From Pseudomonadota bacterium (GTDB lineage: Bacteria > Pseudomonadota > Gammaproteobacteria > Acidithiobacillales > Acidithiobacillaceae): 6,356 nt of DNA. Within the stretch, counting starts at the first letter, position 1; the number at the start of each line of letters is the position of its first letter. The notes under the pieces are model-generated. The model saw nothing but the letters and a program-made list of their open reading frames with translations. It made no database searches and was not told the origin of the DNA. This document shows positions 1 through 6,056 of the stretch, piece after piece. Both the position numbers and the translations under genes were made by a program. Location of the stretch: contig JAKAVW010000175.1 in NCBI GenBank assembly GCA_021827445.1, forward strand, positions 1-6,356, in the 5' to 3' direction.

Positions 1-213
1 CCGGTGCCACGGTACAATTATCGCCTTGGGGTGCCAACGGCGGGCCGGTATCACGAGATATTCAACAGCGATGCGGGCGCTTATCACGGCGGTAATATCG
101 GTAACTTGCCGCAGCAGGCGCAGGCCCAGGCCTGGATGGGGCTGCCCCATTCGCTGGAACTGGTGCTGCCACCCCTGGGGGCAATCTATTTGCAGCTGAC
201 AGAGACTGGCTAA
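1..213 (+). CDS. glgB: 1,4-alpha-glucan branching enzyme, C-terminal end (partial)
   Basis: This is the last 70 codons of a gene that begins before the window; the frame is open from base 1 and stops at TAA 211-213. The peptide (P-V-P-R-Y-N-Y-R-L-G-V-P, then E-I-F-N-S-D-A, then a glycine-rich stretch, then P-H-S-L-E-L-V-L-P-P-L-G) follows the all-beta C-terminal domain of GlgB, where the family reads TPVPR-x-x-Y-R-x-GVP, then LNSD, then PHSL-x-LxLPPL. By family knowledge, GlgB is the cytoplasmic GH13 enzyme that transfers alpha-1,4 segments to alpha-1,6 positions during glycogen synthesis. The catalytic barrel is outside the window, so its integrity cannot be judged. The GTG at position 4 is an internal valine codon, not a start. 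Confidence 0.88.
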   Translation, partial: PVPRYNYRLGVPTAGRYHEIFNSDAGAYHGGNIGNLPQQAQAQAWMGLPHSLELVLPPLGAIYLQLTETG

Positions 214-219
214 ACCCGG

Positions 220-242
220 GGGACGATGTCCCGCGTGATTTT
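220..242 (+). terminator. Possible weak intrinsic terminator after glgB
   Basis: A short hairpin lies seven bases after the glgB stop: GGGAC (220-224), loop GAT, GTCCC (228-232). Six bases later comes a four-T run at 239-242. The stem is only 5 bp and the T tract is short and detached, so termination here would be inefficient at best. Its position right after a stop codon is the main argument for it. Confidence 0.3.
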
Positions 243-482
243 GCCTCTCCAAGACCTTGTCCAGAAACCACCATCCGGAAAAGTGTTGAAGAATTTCTTG
301 ACCGCATCCTCTCGACCCTACTTGCGTTAGGGCAGGCCGCAATACTTCCAGCGAGTTCTCTCTCCCTCTGATTTGGTTTATAGTCATATCAGCTTTTTCT
401 GTTGGCGCGCACAGGGTGGTCTTTTAGCTCTTTGTGGGGGTGTCGATGAGATGCGCTCAAGAATGAATCCACGGCAGGGATC
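243..482. other. Intergenic region upstream of the MBL-fold gene
   Basis: No convincing gene was found in the 240 bases between the possible glgB terminator and the next start codon. TATAGT at 379-384 resembles a -10 box, but the 17-bp-upstream hexamer (TTCTCT) is not a good -35. TTGACC at 298-303 resembles a -35 without a well-spaced -10. A purine-rich GGCAGGGA (473-480) lies only 2 bases before ATG 483, an unusually close ribosome binding site. Confidence 0.4.
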
Positions 483-1175
483 ATGATCTTCCGACAATTT
501 TTTGACCCAAAGACCAAAAGGCTGAGTTACCTCTTCGCTGACCCGGTAACGCGCACAGCGGCTGTGGTCGATCCCATGCTCGCCACCGTTGATGGCATGC
601 TGGAAACGATAGCAGGACTGGGTCTTTCGCTTCAGTACATTTTAGTTACCTGCATCCATCTGGACCACGAACATACGGCGTTGGCCTTAAAAGCCGTTAC
701 CGATGGGCGCGTGGTTCTGCATGAGTGGGCACCCGGCGTCCACTCCGACTTGCGGACCAGAGAAGGTGACAGCCTGTATTTGGGTGAGGAAACCGTAAAA
801 GTTATCCATACGCCCGGGCAAAGCCCCTGTGCGGTGACCTACCAGTGGAGGGATCGGCTCTTCACGGGTGAAACACTGCTCGCCGGTGGTGTGGGCGTCT
901 GCGCTCCGCAGAGTAGCAACGTCACACAGCTTTACCAGAGTATCACTTCACGCTTACTCACCTTCCCCGGTGAATACCTGGTCTATCCAGGCCGAGAATT
1001 CAAAGGTCGACGCATGAGCAGTGTGGAAGAGATACGACGCTGCTGCCACTGGTTTTATACCGGTCGGCGCGTGGGCGCCTTTGCGCGTGCTTGCCAGCGC
1101 ATGCTGCCCAACTGGTCACTTGATTCGAACGAAGAACCTTCAATAAGCGGGGCTGCAAATGATGTGCTTGCCTGA
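483..1175 (+). CDS. MBL-fold protein of the ETHE1/persulfide dioxygenase type with substituted metal ligands
   Basis: This 230-residue protein follows the ETHE1-like persulfide dioxygenase/glyoxalase II layout over its full length: N-terminal R-Q-F-F-D-P-x-T, the AAVVDP strand (26-31), the metal loop (56-62), H-T-P-G (109-112), L-F-T-G (126-129), V-Y-P-G (167-170) and an A-A-N-D-V tail resembling the family's PAN-type C-terminus. Family enzymes use a mononuclear Fe(II) held by His, His and Asp to oxidise glutathione persulfide. Here the metal loop reads T-C-I-H-L-D-H, so the first His is Cys57. The GH of HTPGH is Gln113, the Asp of FTGD is Glu130, and the His of YPGH is Arg171. His59, Asp61 and His62 remain. 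All three iron-ligand positions are therefore changed while the fold appears intact. ATG 483 is the only plausible start, because an in-frame TGA lies at 447-449. It may be a pseudoenzyme, a binding protein, or an enzyme with another metal; activity is unknown. Confidence 0.82.
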   Translation: MIFRQFFDPKTKRLSYLFADPVTRTAAVVDPMLATVDGMLETIAGLGLSLQYILVTCIHLDHEHTALALKAVTDGRVVLHEWAPGVHSDLRTREGDSLYLGEETVKVIHTPGQSPCAVTYQWRDRLFTGETLLAGGVGVCAPQSSNVTQLYQSITSRLLTFPGEYLVYPGREFKGRRMSSVEEIRRCCHWFYTGRRVGAFARACQRMLPNWSLDSNEEPSISGAANDVLA

Positions 1176-1443
1176 TTCAATTCTGAAGAACCCCATGGCT
1201 CCCGGTTGTTACCCGATGCTACGCCACACTACGTCTATATGGGTACGGCTGGAGGGTTGTTGAGTCTATAGGGGAATCCACATGGCAGAATTATCGGCCT
1301 CGTGGAGGAACATTTGATTGCGTTGTATTCAACGTGTTGGGTGATGAGAATGCTTACTGTGATAGAGGGCGTGGTAAATCCTGACAAAAAGAAATTTCGC
1401 TCATCATATTAGGCGGAACTACTTGGATTCGCCACTAAAAACC
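1176..1443. other. Gene-poor gap between the MBL gene and the hairpin
   Basis: No ORF with supporting features was found here. A 11-residue reading frame (ATG 1282 to TGA 1317) has a purine stretch AGGGGA upstream but no recognisable product. No strong promoter pair or T-tailed terminator was seen directly after the MBL stop. The stretch is less GC-rich toward its right end, as is the small membrane-protein gene that follows. Confidence 0.4.
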
Positions 1444-1472
1444 GCCTCCCTATGTTTATGAAATAGGGAGGC
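1444..1472 (-). terminator. Perfect 10-bp hairpin, best read as a minus-strand terminator
   Basis: GCCTCCCTAT (1444-1453) and ATAGGGAGGC (1463-1472) are exact reverse complements around a 9-base loop. On the + strand the stem is followed by CTTGAGCGGG, with no T run. On the - strand it is followed by GGTTTTTAG, the complement of 1435-1443, which looks like an intrinsic terminator. No minus-strand gene reading into it was recognised in this window, so it may insulate against antisense transcription or be a relic. A + strand attenuator or protein-binding palindrome remains possible. Confidence 0.5.
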
Positions 1473-1473
1473 C

Positions 1474-1502
1474 TTGAGCGGGTGAATAGTGAGAGATAAA
1501 CG
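1474..1502 (+). promoter_or_regulatory. Weak sigma-70-like promoter candidate for the DUF202-type gene
   Basis: TTGAGC (1474-1479) is followed after 17 bases by TAAACG (1497-1502), about 57 bases before the GTG start at 1560. The -35 is fair and the -10 is poor, so this is only the best candidate in the leader. Confidence 0.22.
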
Positions 1503-1559
1503 GTAACATTAACCCTGAGGCGATCAATGTGGACGACCAATTTCAGGAAGAAATAGCTT

Positions 1560-1769
1560 GTGAAAATGGATAGAGAACGGTTGCATTCAGAAATAAACGG
1601 AATACTGTTAAATTATATCAAGACGGCTGCAATGTGTTTGCTTGCCGGAATTGTTATTATACAATACTTTAATTCTGGAATATGGAATTATTTTGGATTT
1701 ACTGTTGCCATGTTGGGCATCGTTTATTTTGTCGCCGGTTTCGTGCGATACTGGTGTTTATTGAAATAG
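1560..1769 (+). CDS. Small two-helix membrane protein, DUF202-like
   Basis: A 69-residue protein with two hydrophobic helices (about residues 17-38 and 43-66) joined by a short N-S-G-I-W-N turn. The layout resembles DUF202 (YidH-type) proteins: a charged N-terminus with Glu, a basic-Thr pair before helix 1 (K21-T22, where the family often has RT), a glycine in helix 1, a glycine-rich helix 2 and a closing R-Y (63-64). Function of that family is not established. The start is set by AGGAAG (1545-1550), 9 bases before GTG 1560; ATG 1566 would be 15 bases away. The coding sequence is noticeably more AT-rich than its neighbours, which may reflect membrane codon content or transfer. It lies 214 bp before the CLC gene on the same strand. 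The family assignment rests on pattern recognition only. Confidence 0.6.
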   Translation: MKMDRERLHSEINGILLNYIKTAAMCLLAGIVIIQYFNSGIWNYFGFTVAMLGIVYFVAGFVRYWCLLK

Positions 1770-1983
1770 CACCTTTGACGTTGGTCACTAGAATTAAAAG
1801 ATGTACCACCATTAGTGGCACAATAGATAAAAGACGTCCGAGGTTTCTCGAGTGAATCGCAAATATTTGACATTGAAACATGCCTGCGAGTTTTGCCATT
1901 TGCTTTAGTCTAGTCGCGCGTCGTAAAGCTATTGGCAAATCACCGCCCTGCGGCACGGACTGTCGCCATGGAGAGCCCACAAC
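1770..1983 (+). promoter_or_regulatory. Leader of the CLC gene with a consensus -35-like box
   Basis: No gene was found here. TTGACA at 1867-1872 matches the sigma-70 -35 consensus exactly, but the hexamers 17 to 18 bases downstream (GTTTTG/TTTTGC) are poor -10 boxes, so the promoter is uncertain. GGAGAG (1970-1975), 8 bases before ATG 1984, is a good ribosome binding site for the CLC gene. Confidence 0.28.
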
Positions 1984-3229
1984 ATGAATGGTCGTACGTT
2001 CATAGCCAGCTTAAAGCATTACTATAAGTCTATTATTCGGCTATTCGATTCCCCCATCTCCCGGCGGAAATATTTCATCGCGCCGGTCATCATCGGCATC
2101 ACCACCGGAATACTGGCATTATTATTTGTTTATTTACTAAATTTATTCAACCGGTTATTCCTGGAATCCATCGTGGGCTACTACGCGCCGCATGCCTCTG
2201 GTGGCTTTGGTGGATCAGAGGCTTATTACTCAAACACACCTCAGTATCCCTTGCTGTTGCCCGTTTGCCTGGGGCTGGCGGGGCTCATATCAGGATTGGT
2301 TGCCAAGTATGTGGCGCATAGCGCTGGTGGCTTGGGAACGGATTATGCGATAGCGGCCTATCACCACGATCCCGCCTCACTCTCTATAAAAGATTCTTTC
2401 GCTAGGCTGGTCACGGCAGCCTTAGTCCTGGGTGCCGGAGGGCCATCTGGACGGGAAGGTGCTATGAGCCTGATCGGTGGTGCCGTTGGCGCGTCCGTAG
2501 GCAAGTTATTGCGCCAATCTCGTTCTGAAATCCGGGAAGCATTGGCCATCGGCGTGGGTGCCGGTCTCGGGGCCATGTTTAAGGCCCCGCTCGCTGGGGC
2601 CATCATTAGCAGCGAACTGTTTTACACACACGATTTTGACATAGATACCATTCTGCCCGCGTTTGCGGCGGGGTCCATTGCCTACGTGATTGTTGCAGTG
2701 AAAACTGGATTTTCACCGCTCATTGCGACCAGCATACCGGTGCTCAGTGTTTATCAGATCAAGTATTTGCTGTGGTTCTCCGTATTTGGGCTATTTTCCG
2801 CAATCCTGGTCAGAATACTGCTTGCCGTGTTGGATAGTGTGCGGGGTTGGTTTTCGCGGCAGACATTTCCGATTTATATGAAGGCCATGATGGGCGGAAT
2901 CTTGGCGGGTACTGTTGGCATGATCACGCCATTCGCCATTGGTAACGGGTATGGCTGGCTGCAGTTGCTCATTTCCTCTGCCATTCATCCGAGCCTTGTT
3001 GAGCTAATTTTGGGGCTCTTTGGCGTCATTCTCGGAATGTCATTCATTGCAGGTTCTGGAGCTTCCGGAGGGGCGTTCAGTCCCACTGTGGTGATCGGTG
3101 GTCTGGGGTGGTCTGGCTGGGGCCATATTTGGACACCTGGTTGCTATTATAGATCCCGCATCGACGATTCCCAGCAGCATGTTTATCATCGTCGGAATGA
3201 TGACAGTGTTTGCTGGTGCCGCGAAGGCT
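1984..3229 (+). pseudogene. CLC-type chloride channel / Cl-/H+ antiporter, frameshifted and IS-interrupted
   Basis: Residues 1-375 encode a CLC membrane protein. Hydrophobic helices run from about residue 31 onward. The gating-glutamate motif is present as G-R-E-G (156-159, Glu158), followed by the A-I-G-V-G-A-G-L-G-A-M-F-K-A-P-L-A-G segment, and the helix N motif is G-S-G-A-S-G-G-A-F-S-P (357-367). The usual helix D anion motif GSGIP is replaced by S-A-G-G-L-G-T (113-119), unusual for the family. After codon 375 the reading frame is lost. Frame 2 continues the protein (L-A-G-A-I-F-G-H-L from 3113, then M-T-V-F-A-G-A-A-K-A to 3229), so one extra G lies in GGGG 3105-3108. ISA then interrupts the gene. 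Without both lesions, 415 codons are present up to 3229, and the C-terminal helices with the central Tyr are missing. By family knowledge it would move chloride across the inner membrane; here it is presumably inactive unless the frameshift is a sequencing error and the insertion is recent or variable. Confidence 0.85.
3105..3108 (+). other. Single-G insertion frameshift in the CLC gene
   Basis: Reading CTG-GGT-GGT-CTG-GCT with one G fewer in this GGGG run gives G-G-L-G-G-L-A-G-A-I-F-G-H-L, as expected after the GAFSP motif of CLC proteins. With four Gs the frame continues into unrelated residues. A homopolymer is a common site both for replication slippage and for sequencing error. Confidence 0.8.
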
Positions 3230-3267
3230 CTCAAGAAACACTTTTTATGGTCTTGAATATGTTACAG

Positions 3268-3760
3268 TTACGAAACGACGGTTTCACCGGGAACCAGCCT
3301 CATACCCATCTTTTCAGCGCGTTGAGCCAGTTGCCGTAGCACCCGTTCTCGGTAGCGATCCTCGTAGTAGTCCTGACCCTGGTCGGTATATTCCTCACCC
3401 TTGGTGAGCATCCTGTAGATCAACCGGGCCATCTTATGGGCGGCCGCAGTCACCGCTTTGGGTTTATCCATGCGTGCGCACATTCTGCGAAAATATGCCC
3501 CCAATGCGGATTGACTGCTCCGCAGTGCGGCTGCCGCCAATTTCAAGGCTTGTGCTGCGCGGTTGGCCACCCGCTTGGTTTTACCACTCATCACTTTCCC
3601 GCCCGTGATTTTGGTACCCGGGCAGAGGCCTAACCAACTCGTAAAATGTCCGACCGTGGGGAACCGTGACATATCGCTTCCTGTTTCGGAAATAACGGCG
3701 ATAGCCGTAGTTACATTGATACCGTCGATGCGGGTGAGGTCCACCCCACACATCTTGAAT
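3268..3760 (-). pseudogene. ISA transposase, C-terminal fragment (IS110 family)
   Basis: This is the 3' part of the ISA transposase, residues 292-454 of the restored protein plus the last base of codon 291. It holds the Tnp_20 domain: G-V-D-L-T-R-I-D-G-I (the helix-hairpin-helix region), F-T-S-W-L-G-L-C-P-G, T-G-G-K-V-M-S-G, and A-H-K-M-A-R-L-I-Y-R-M-L near the end. In IS110 transposases this domain supplies the recombinase serine. The fragment ends with T-V-V-S and stop at 3270-3268. Codons upstream of 3760 on this strand belong to ISB and are not part of the gene. Joining base 5185 directly to 3760 restores Q-L-F-K-M-C-G-V-D-L, the expected family sequence. Confidence 0.88.
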
Positions 3761-3767
3761 AGATGGA

Positions 3768-3779
3768 ATGGATGCCTCC
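3768..3779 (+). repeat. ISB left subterminal inverted repeat
   Basis: ATGGATGCCTCC, an exact inverted match to 5170-5181. It starts seven bases inside the left end of the element. Confidence 0.92.
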
Positions 3780-3878
3780 CTCTATTAGGACCGGCTGCGG
3801 GGAGCTTCGGAAGGGAGTCCCCGCTTGATCCGGACGGCATCAAAGTGCCAAGGTGGAAATTTCATCCACGAGAAGGTC

Positions 3879-3885
3879 AAGGAGG
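3879..3885 (+). promoter_or_regulatory. Ribosome binding site that fixes the ISB transposase start
   Basis: AAGGAGG, an anti-16S match of near-consensus quality, lies 7 bases before ATG 3893. The frame stays open upstream as far as 3563, but that extension crosses the ISB left end into ISA sequence and is not coding. Confidence 0.85.
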
Positions 3886-3892
3886 ACTCGTC

Positions 3893-4921
3893 ATGCAGGT
3901 TACAACATACGGATTGGATTTGGCAAAAAGGGTCATGCAGCTGCACTGGGTGGACATGGAGACGGGTGAGATTCACCGCAAACAACTGCGGCGCCAGGCA
4001 CTCCTGGAGTTCTTCGCCAATCGCCAGCCCGGGTTGGTCGCCATGGAGGCCTGCGGTAGCGCCCATTATTGGGGCCGGGAATTACGCAAGCTGGGCCATG
4101 AGGTCCGATTGGTCGCTGCCCAATTCGTGCGTCCCTTCGTGAAGGCCAACAAGAACGATGCTGCCGACGCCGCAGCCATCTGGGAAACTGTACAGCGGCC
4201 CGATATGCGCTTCGTAGCCGTCAAGAGTGAAGAACAACAGTCCGTCCTGGCATTGCACCGTATGCGTGAGCAATTGATCAAAATCCGCACCATGCAGGTC
4301 AATCAGATCCGTGGCCTGCTCTACGAATTCGGCGCTGATCTGCCGCAGGGTCGCCAACGGGGACTGAAAGAGGTTCCAGACGCTTTGGCCAATCTGGAAG
4401 ACTCTGTATCGCCCATGACACTGGACACGGTTCGCAGGCAACTGAAACGCCTGGGCGAACTGGACCAAGACATCGCGGATATCGAGAAGCGCCTGACGCT
4501 GTGGAAGAAAGACCAGGAGGCGGTAAGTCGATTGATGACTATCCCCGGCGTGGGACTGCTGACGGCGACCGCCATCATTGCCACTGTGGGGGATATGAAA
4601 TCTTTTCGATCAGGGCGGGAGTTTGCGGCGTTTCTGGGGCTGGTTCCCCGCCAGAGCGGTACTGGCGGCAAGGTCAAATTGCTGGGGATCAGCAAGCGGG
4701 GAGACGTCTATCTCCGAACATTGCTGACTCATGGGGCCAGGGTTGTGGTGAACTTCCAGATCAAGAATCGGAACCCTTGGATTGATAAGTTGTTAAGTCG
4801 ACGGTCGCACAATGTGGCCGTGGTGGCAGTCGCCAACAAAATGGCCCGAACGATCTGGGCTTTGCTGGTGAAGAATTCGGTGTTCGAAACGAATCACACA
4901 GCGGTAAAAGCCGCCGCGTAG
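3893..4921 (+). CDS. ISB transposase, IS110 family, IS1111 group (intact)
   Basis: A 342-residue DEDD-type transposase, close to the usual length for IS1111 elements. The N-terminal RuvC-like domain shows the acidic set D9 (G-L-D-L-A-K), E52 (M-E-A-C-G-S-A-H-Y-W), D89 and D92 (K-N-D-A-A-D-A-A-A-I). A coiled, charged linker covers about 110-210. The Tnp_20 domain follows: I-P-G-V-G-L-L-T-A (217-225), F-L-G-L-V-P-R-Q (247-254), T-G-G-K (257-260), G-I-S-K-R-G-D (265-271), Y-L-R-T-L-L-T-H-G-A-R (273-283) and N-K-M-A-R-T-I-W-A-L (315-324). By family knowledge it works with a bridge RNA (seekRNA) to excise a circular intermediate and insert it at a short RNA-specified target. No frameshift or missing acidic residue was found. 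I cannot name its catalytic serine with certainty: the usual S-G-G triplet reads T-G-G here, with Ser255 nearby. Confidence 0.93.
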   Translation: MQVTTYGLDLAKRVMQLHWVDMETGEIHRKQLRRQALLEFFANRQPGLVAMEACGSAHYWGRELRKLGHEVRLVAAQFVRPFVKANKNDAADAAAIWETVQRPDMRFVAVKSEEQQSVLALHRMREQLIKIRTMQVNQIRGLLYEFGADLPQGRQRGLKEVPDALANLEDSVSPMTLDTVRRQLKRLGELDQDIADIEKRLTLWKKDQEAVSRLMTIPGVGLLTATAIIATVGDMKSFRSGREFAAFLGLVPRQSGTGGKVKLLGISKRGDVYLRTLLTHGARVVVNFQIKNRNPWIDKLLSRRSHNVAVVAVANKMARTIWALLVKNSVFETNHTAVKAAA

Positions 4922-5002
4922 CAGCGGTTACAGAATTGTTGATGTTCAGCAAAAGGAGTTGCGCAGGCTGATATACGATTGATGGCACAACAGGTCAGAC
5001 CA

Positions 5003-5065
5003 CGGAAGAGAGATCCTGTCAGTAACTTGTCCTTCGAGGACGTTGAATAGATGAGGACTCTTCCG
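5003..5065 (+). promoter_or_regulatory. Predicted target-binding loop of the ISB guide RNA
   Basis: The outer stem 5003-5010/5058-5065 is perfect over 8 bp, and the inner hairpin 5029-5041 has 5 bp. The internal loop between them holds the candidate right target guide (5022-5027) on the 5' side and the left target guide (5043-5050) on the 3' side. The left match extends to TTGAATAGATG, 11 bases, across the present target-element junction. Confidence 0.6.
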
Positions 5066-5069
5066 GCGG

Positions 5070-5118
5070 ATTCCATCGGGGCCAGCAGGAACAAACCTGC
5101 ACAAAGGCCGGATATAAG
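5070..5118 (+). promoter_or_regulatory. Predicted donor-binding loop of the ISB guide RNA
   Basis: ATTCCATC (5070-5077) is complementary to the first bases of the element, and ATATAAG (5112-5118) repeats its last bases plus the AG core. Between them lie the GCAGG/CCTGC hairpin and an outer GGCC (5080-5083) that can pair with GGCC (5106-5109). The order, right guide then left guide, is the same as in the target loop. Confidence 0.5.
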
Positions 5119-5169
5119 ACAGCAACTCGACCTCAAAATGCCAGACATCAAAAGTCATCTTGCACACAT

Positions 5170-5181
5170 GGAGGCATCCAT
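5170..5181 (-). repeat. ISB right subterminal inverted repeat
   Basis: GGAGGCATCCAT, an exact inverted match to 3768-3779. It lies three bases inside the right end of the element. Confidence 0.92.
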
Positions 5182-5184
5182 ATA

Positions 5185-6056
5185 AGTTGCGTGCGTAAAT
5201 CAAATTTAGGTGCATTACGGGTACGAGCTTTCTTCTTACCCTCAGGAGGTTCACCATCATGGGCTTGCAGAGCGCTTAATTGTGCCTCAATCTCCCGATC
5301 GCAGTCGGCCACCTGGGTGCCAATGAAATCAAACATGGCCAGCGCCTGCTGGAGCGAGAACAAATGCTCCGTGCGCCAATTCCCCTGCAGACTCTTGGCA
5401 ATTTCTGCGTGACTGGCGCGAATGCGCGCATCTTTCATCGCCGCCAGCACCTGACCGTCGCGTTCACCCGCAACAATCGCGCGCAAAATCTTCTGGCCGG
5501 TCTCTCCGACGACATCCGAAATCACGTTGGCCAACTGCACATTCATTTGGGTGAGGGCTTTTTGCATGTGCTGCACCTGGCGGCCTTGAGAGCGCAGGAG
5601 CATTCCCCGCTGACGCCAAAGCGCGCGTAAAACGCAAATCGCATTGTCTGGACGAAATGCTCCACGGAGCAGGCCGTAACTCATGAGCTGCTGGAGCCAC
5701 TGACAATCCAGCACGTCGGATTTGCGTCCAGAAACGTTCTTGACATGGCGCGCGTTGACCAGCAGCACGGTGAATCCGCGAGATTCCAGCAGTTCGAAGA
5801 GCGGTATCCAGTACACGCCGGTGGATTCCATCGCAACCGTGTCCACATCGCAGGTCTTGAGCCAATCGGCCAAGGCCTCAAGATCCTCCGTGAAACTGGC
5901 AAACTCCCGTACCGGCTCGTCATCACGATCCGCAGGAACCGCGACATAGTGGGAGGCACTGCCAATGTCGATACCAGCAGCGTTGGGATGAGTGATCGTC
6001 AGGGCCGTCCGAGATTTACCCGGCTTAAAGCTGATTTTGGTATTACGTTGGGCCAT
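5185..6056 (-). pseudogene. ISA transposase, N-terminal fragment (IS110 family)
   Basis: These are codons 1-290 and the first two bases of codon 291 of the ISA transposase. The DEDD acidic residues are present: D30 (A-G-I-D-I-G), E77 (M-E-S-T-G-V-Y-W), D114 and D117 (K-S-D-V-L-D-C-Q-W-L). Charged helices follow to K-F-D-L-R-T-Q, where ISB interrupts. Translation would run on into ISB and stop at about 5148 after a few foreign residues, giving a protein without the Tnp_20 domain. The start is taken as ATG 6056, because GGAG (6066-6063 on the - strand) lies 6 bases before it; ATG 6068 would add only M-E-Y-V. Restored with 3268-3760 the gene is 1365 bp, 454 residues, with no other lesion. It is therefore inactivated by ISB alone, while the ends and leader of ISA remain complete. 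Confidence 0.9.

Larger units (their letters stand above)
4922..5169 (+). ncRNA. Candidate ISB bridge RNA (seekRNA) region
   Basis: This non-coding DNA lies between the transposase stop and the right inverted repeat, the place where IS1111 elements encode their guide RNA. An 8-bp stem, CGGAAGAG (5003-5010) with CTCTTCCG (5058-5065), encloses a hairpin GTCCT-TCG-AGGAC (5029-5041). Inside this loop, TTGAATAG (5043-5050) equals the left target plus AG core (3755-3762), and GTAACT (5022-5027) can pair with the right target AGTTGC (5185-5190) using one G-U wobble. A second hairpin, GCAGG (5085-5089) with CCTGC (5096-5100), is flanked by ATTCCATC (5070-5077), the reverse complement of the element's left end (3762-3769), and by ATATAAG (5112-5118), equal to its right end plus core (5180-5186). 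RNA ends and expression are not known; the guide assignment is inference. Confidence 0.68.
3761..5184 (+). mobile_element. ISB: complete IS1111-group insertion sequence (1424 bp)
   Basis: The element carries perfect 12-bp subterminal inverted repeats, ATGGATGCCTCC at 3768-3779 and GGAGGCATCCAT at 5170-5181. Seven bases lie outside the left repeat (3761-3767) and three outside the right one (5182-5184), which is the asymmetry I know for the IS1111 subgroup. An AG dinucleotide occurs at 3761-3762 and again at 5185-5186, so the element is flanked by a shared AG core rather than a long target duplication. Excising 3761-5184 restores the ISA transposase frame exactly, which independently fixes the ends. 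The transposase is intact (3893-4921), 5' non-coding DNA is short (132 bp) and 263 bp follow the transposase, where IS1111 elements encode their guide RNA. It appears potentially active. Confidence 0.92.

Noticed and set aside
62..307. 81-codon minus-strand ORF over glgB
   Set aside because: Arg/Pro/Ala-rich shadow of glgB extending into intergenic DNA.
298..326. Sigma-70 promoter starting at TTGACC
   Set aside because: No acceptable -10 at 16-18 bases; the nearest, TACTTG, is at 15 bases and poor.
1282..1317. 11-residue ORF with an AGGGGA upstream
   Set aside because: Too short to support without conservation.
1699..1980. 93-codon minus-strand ORF between the small membrane gene and the CLC gene
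   Set aside because: No domain, no ribosome binding site, and it overlaps the end of the DUF202-like gene.
3563..3892. N-terminal extension of the ISB transposase frame
   Set aside because: The open frame crosses the ISB left end into antisense ISA sequence. AAGGAGG 7 bases before ATG 3893 and the family N-terminus fix the real start.
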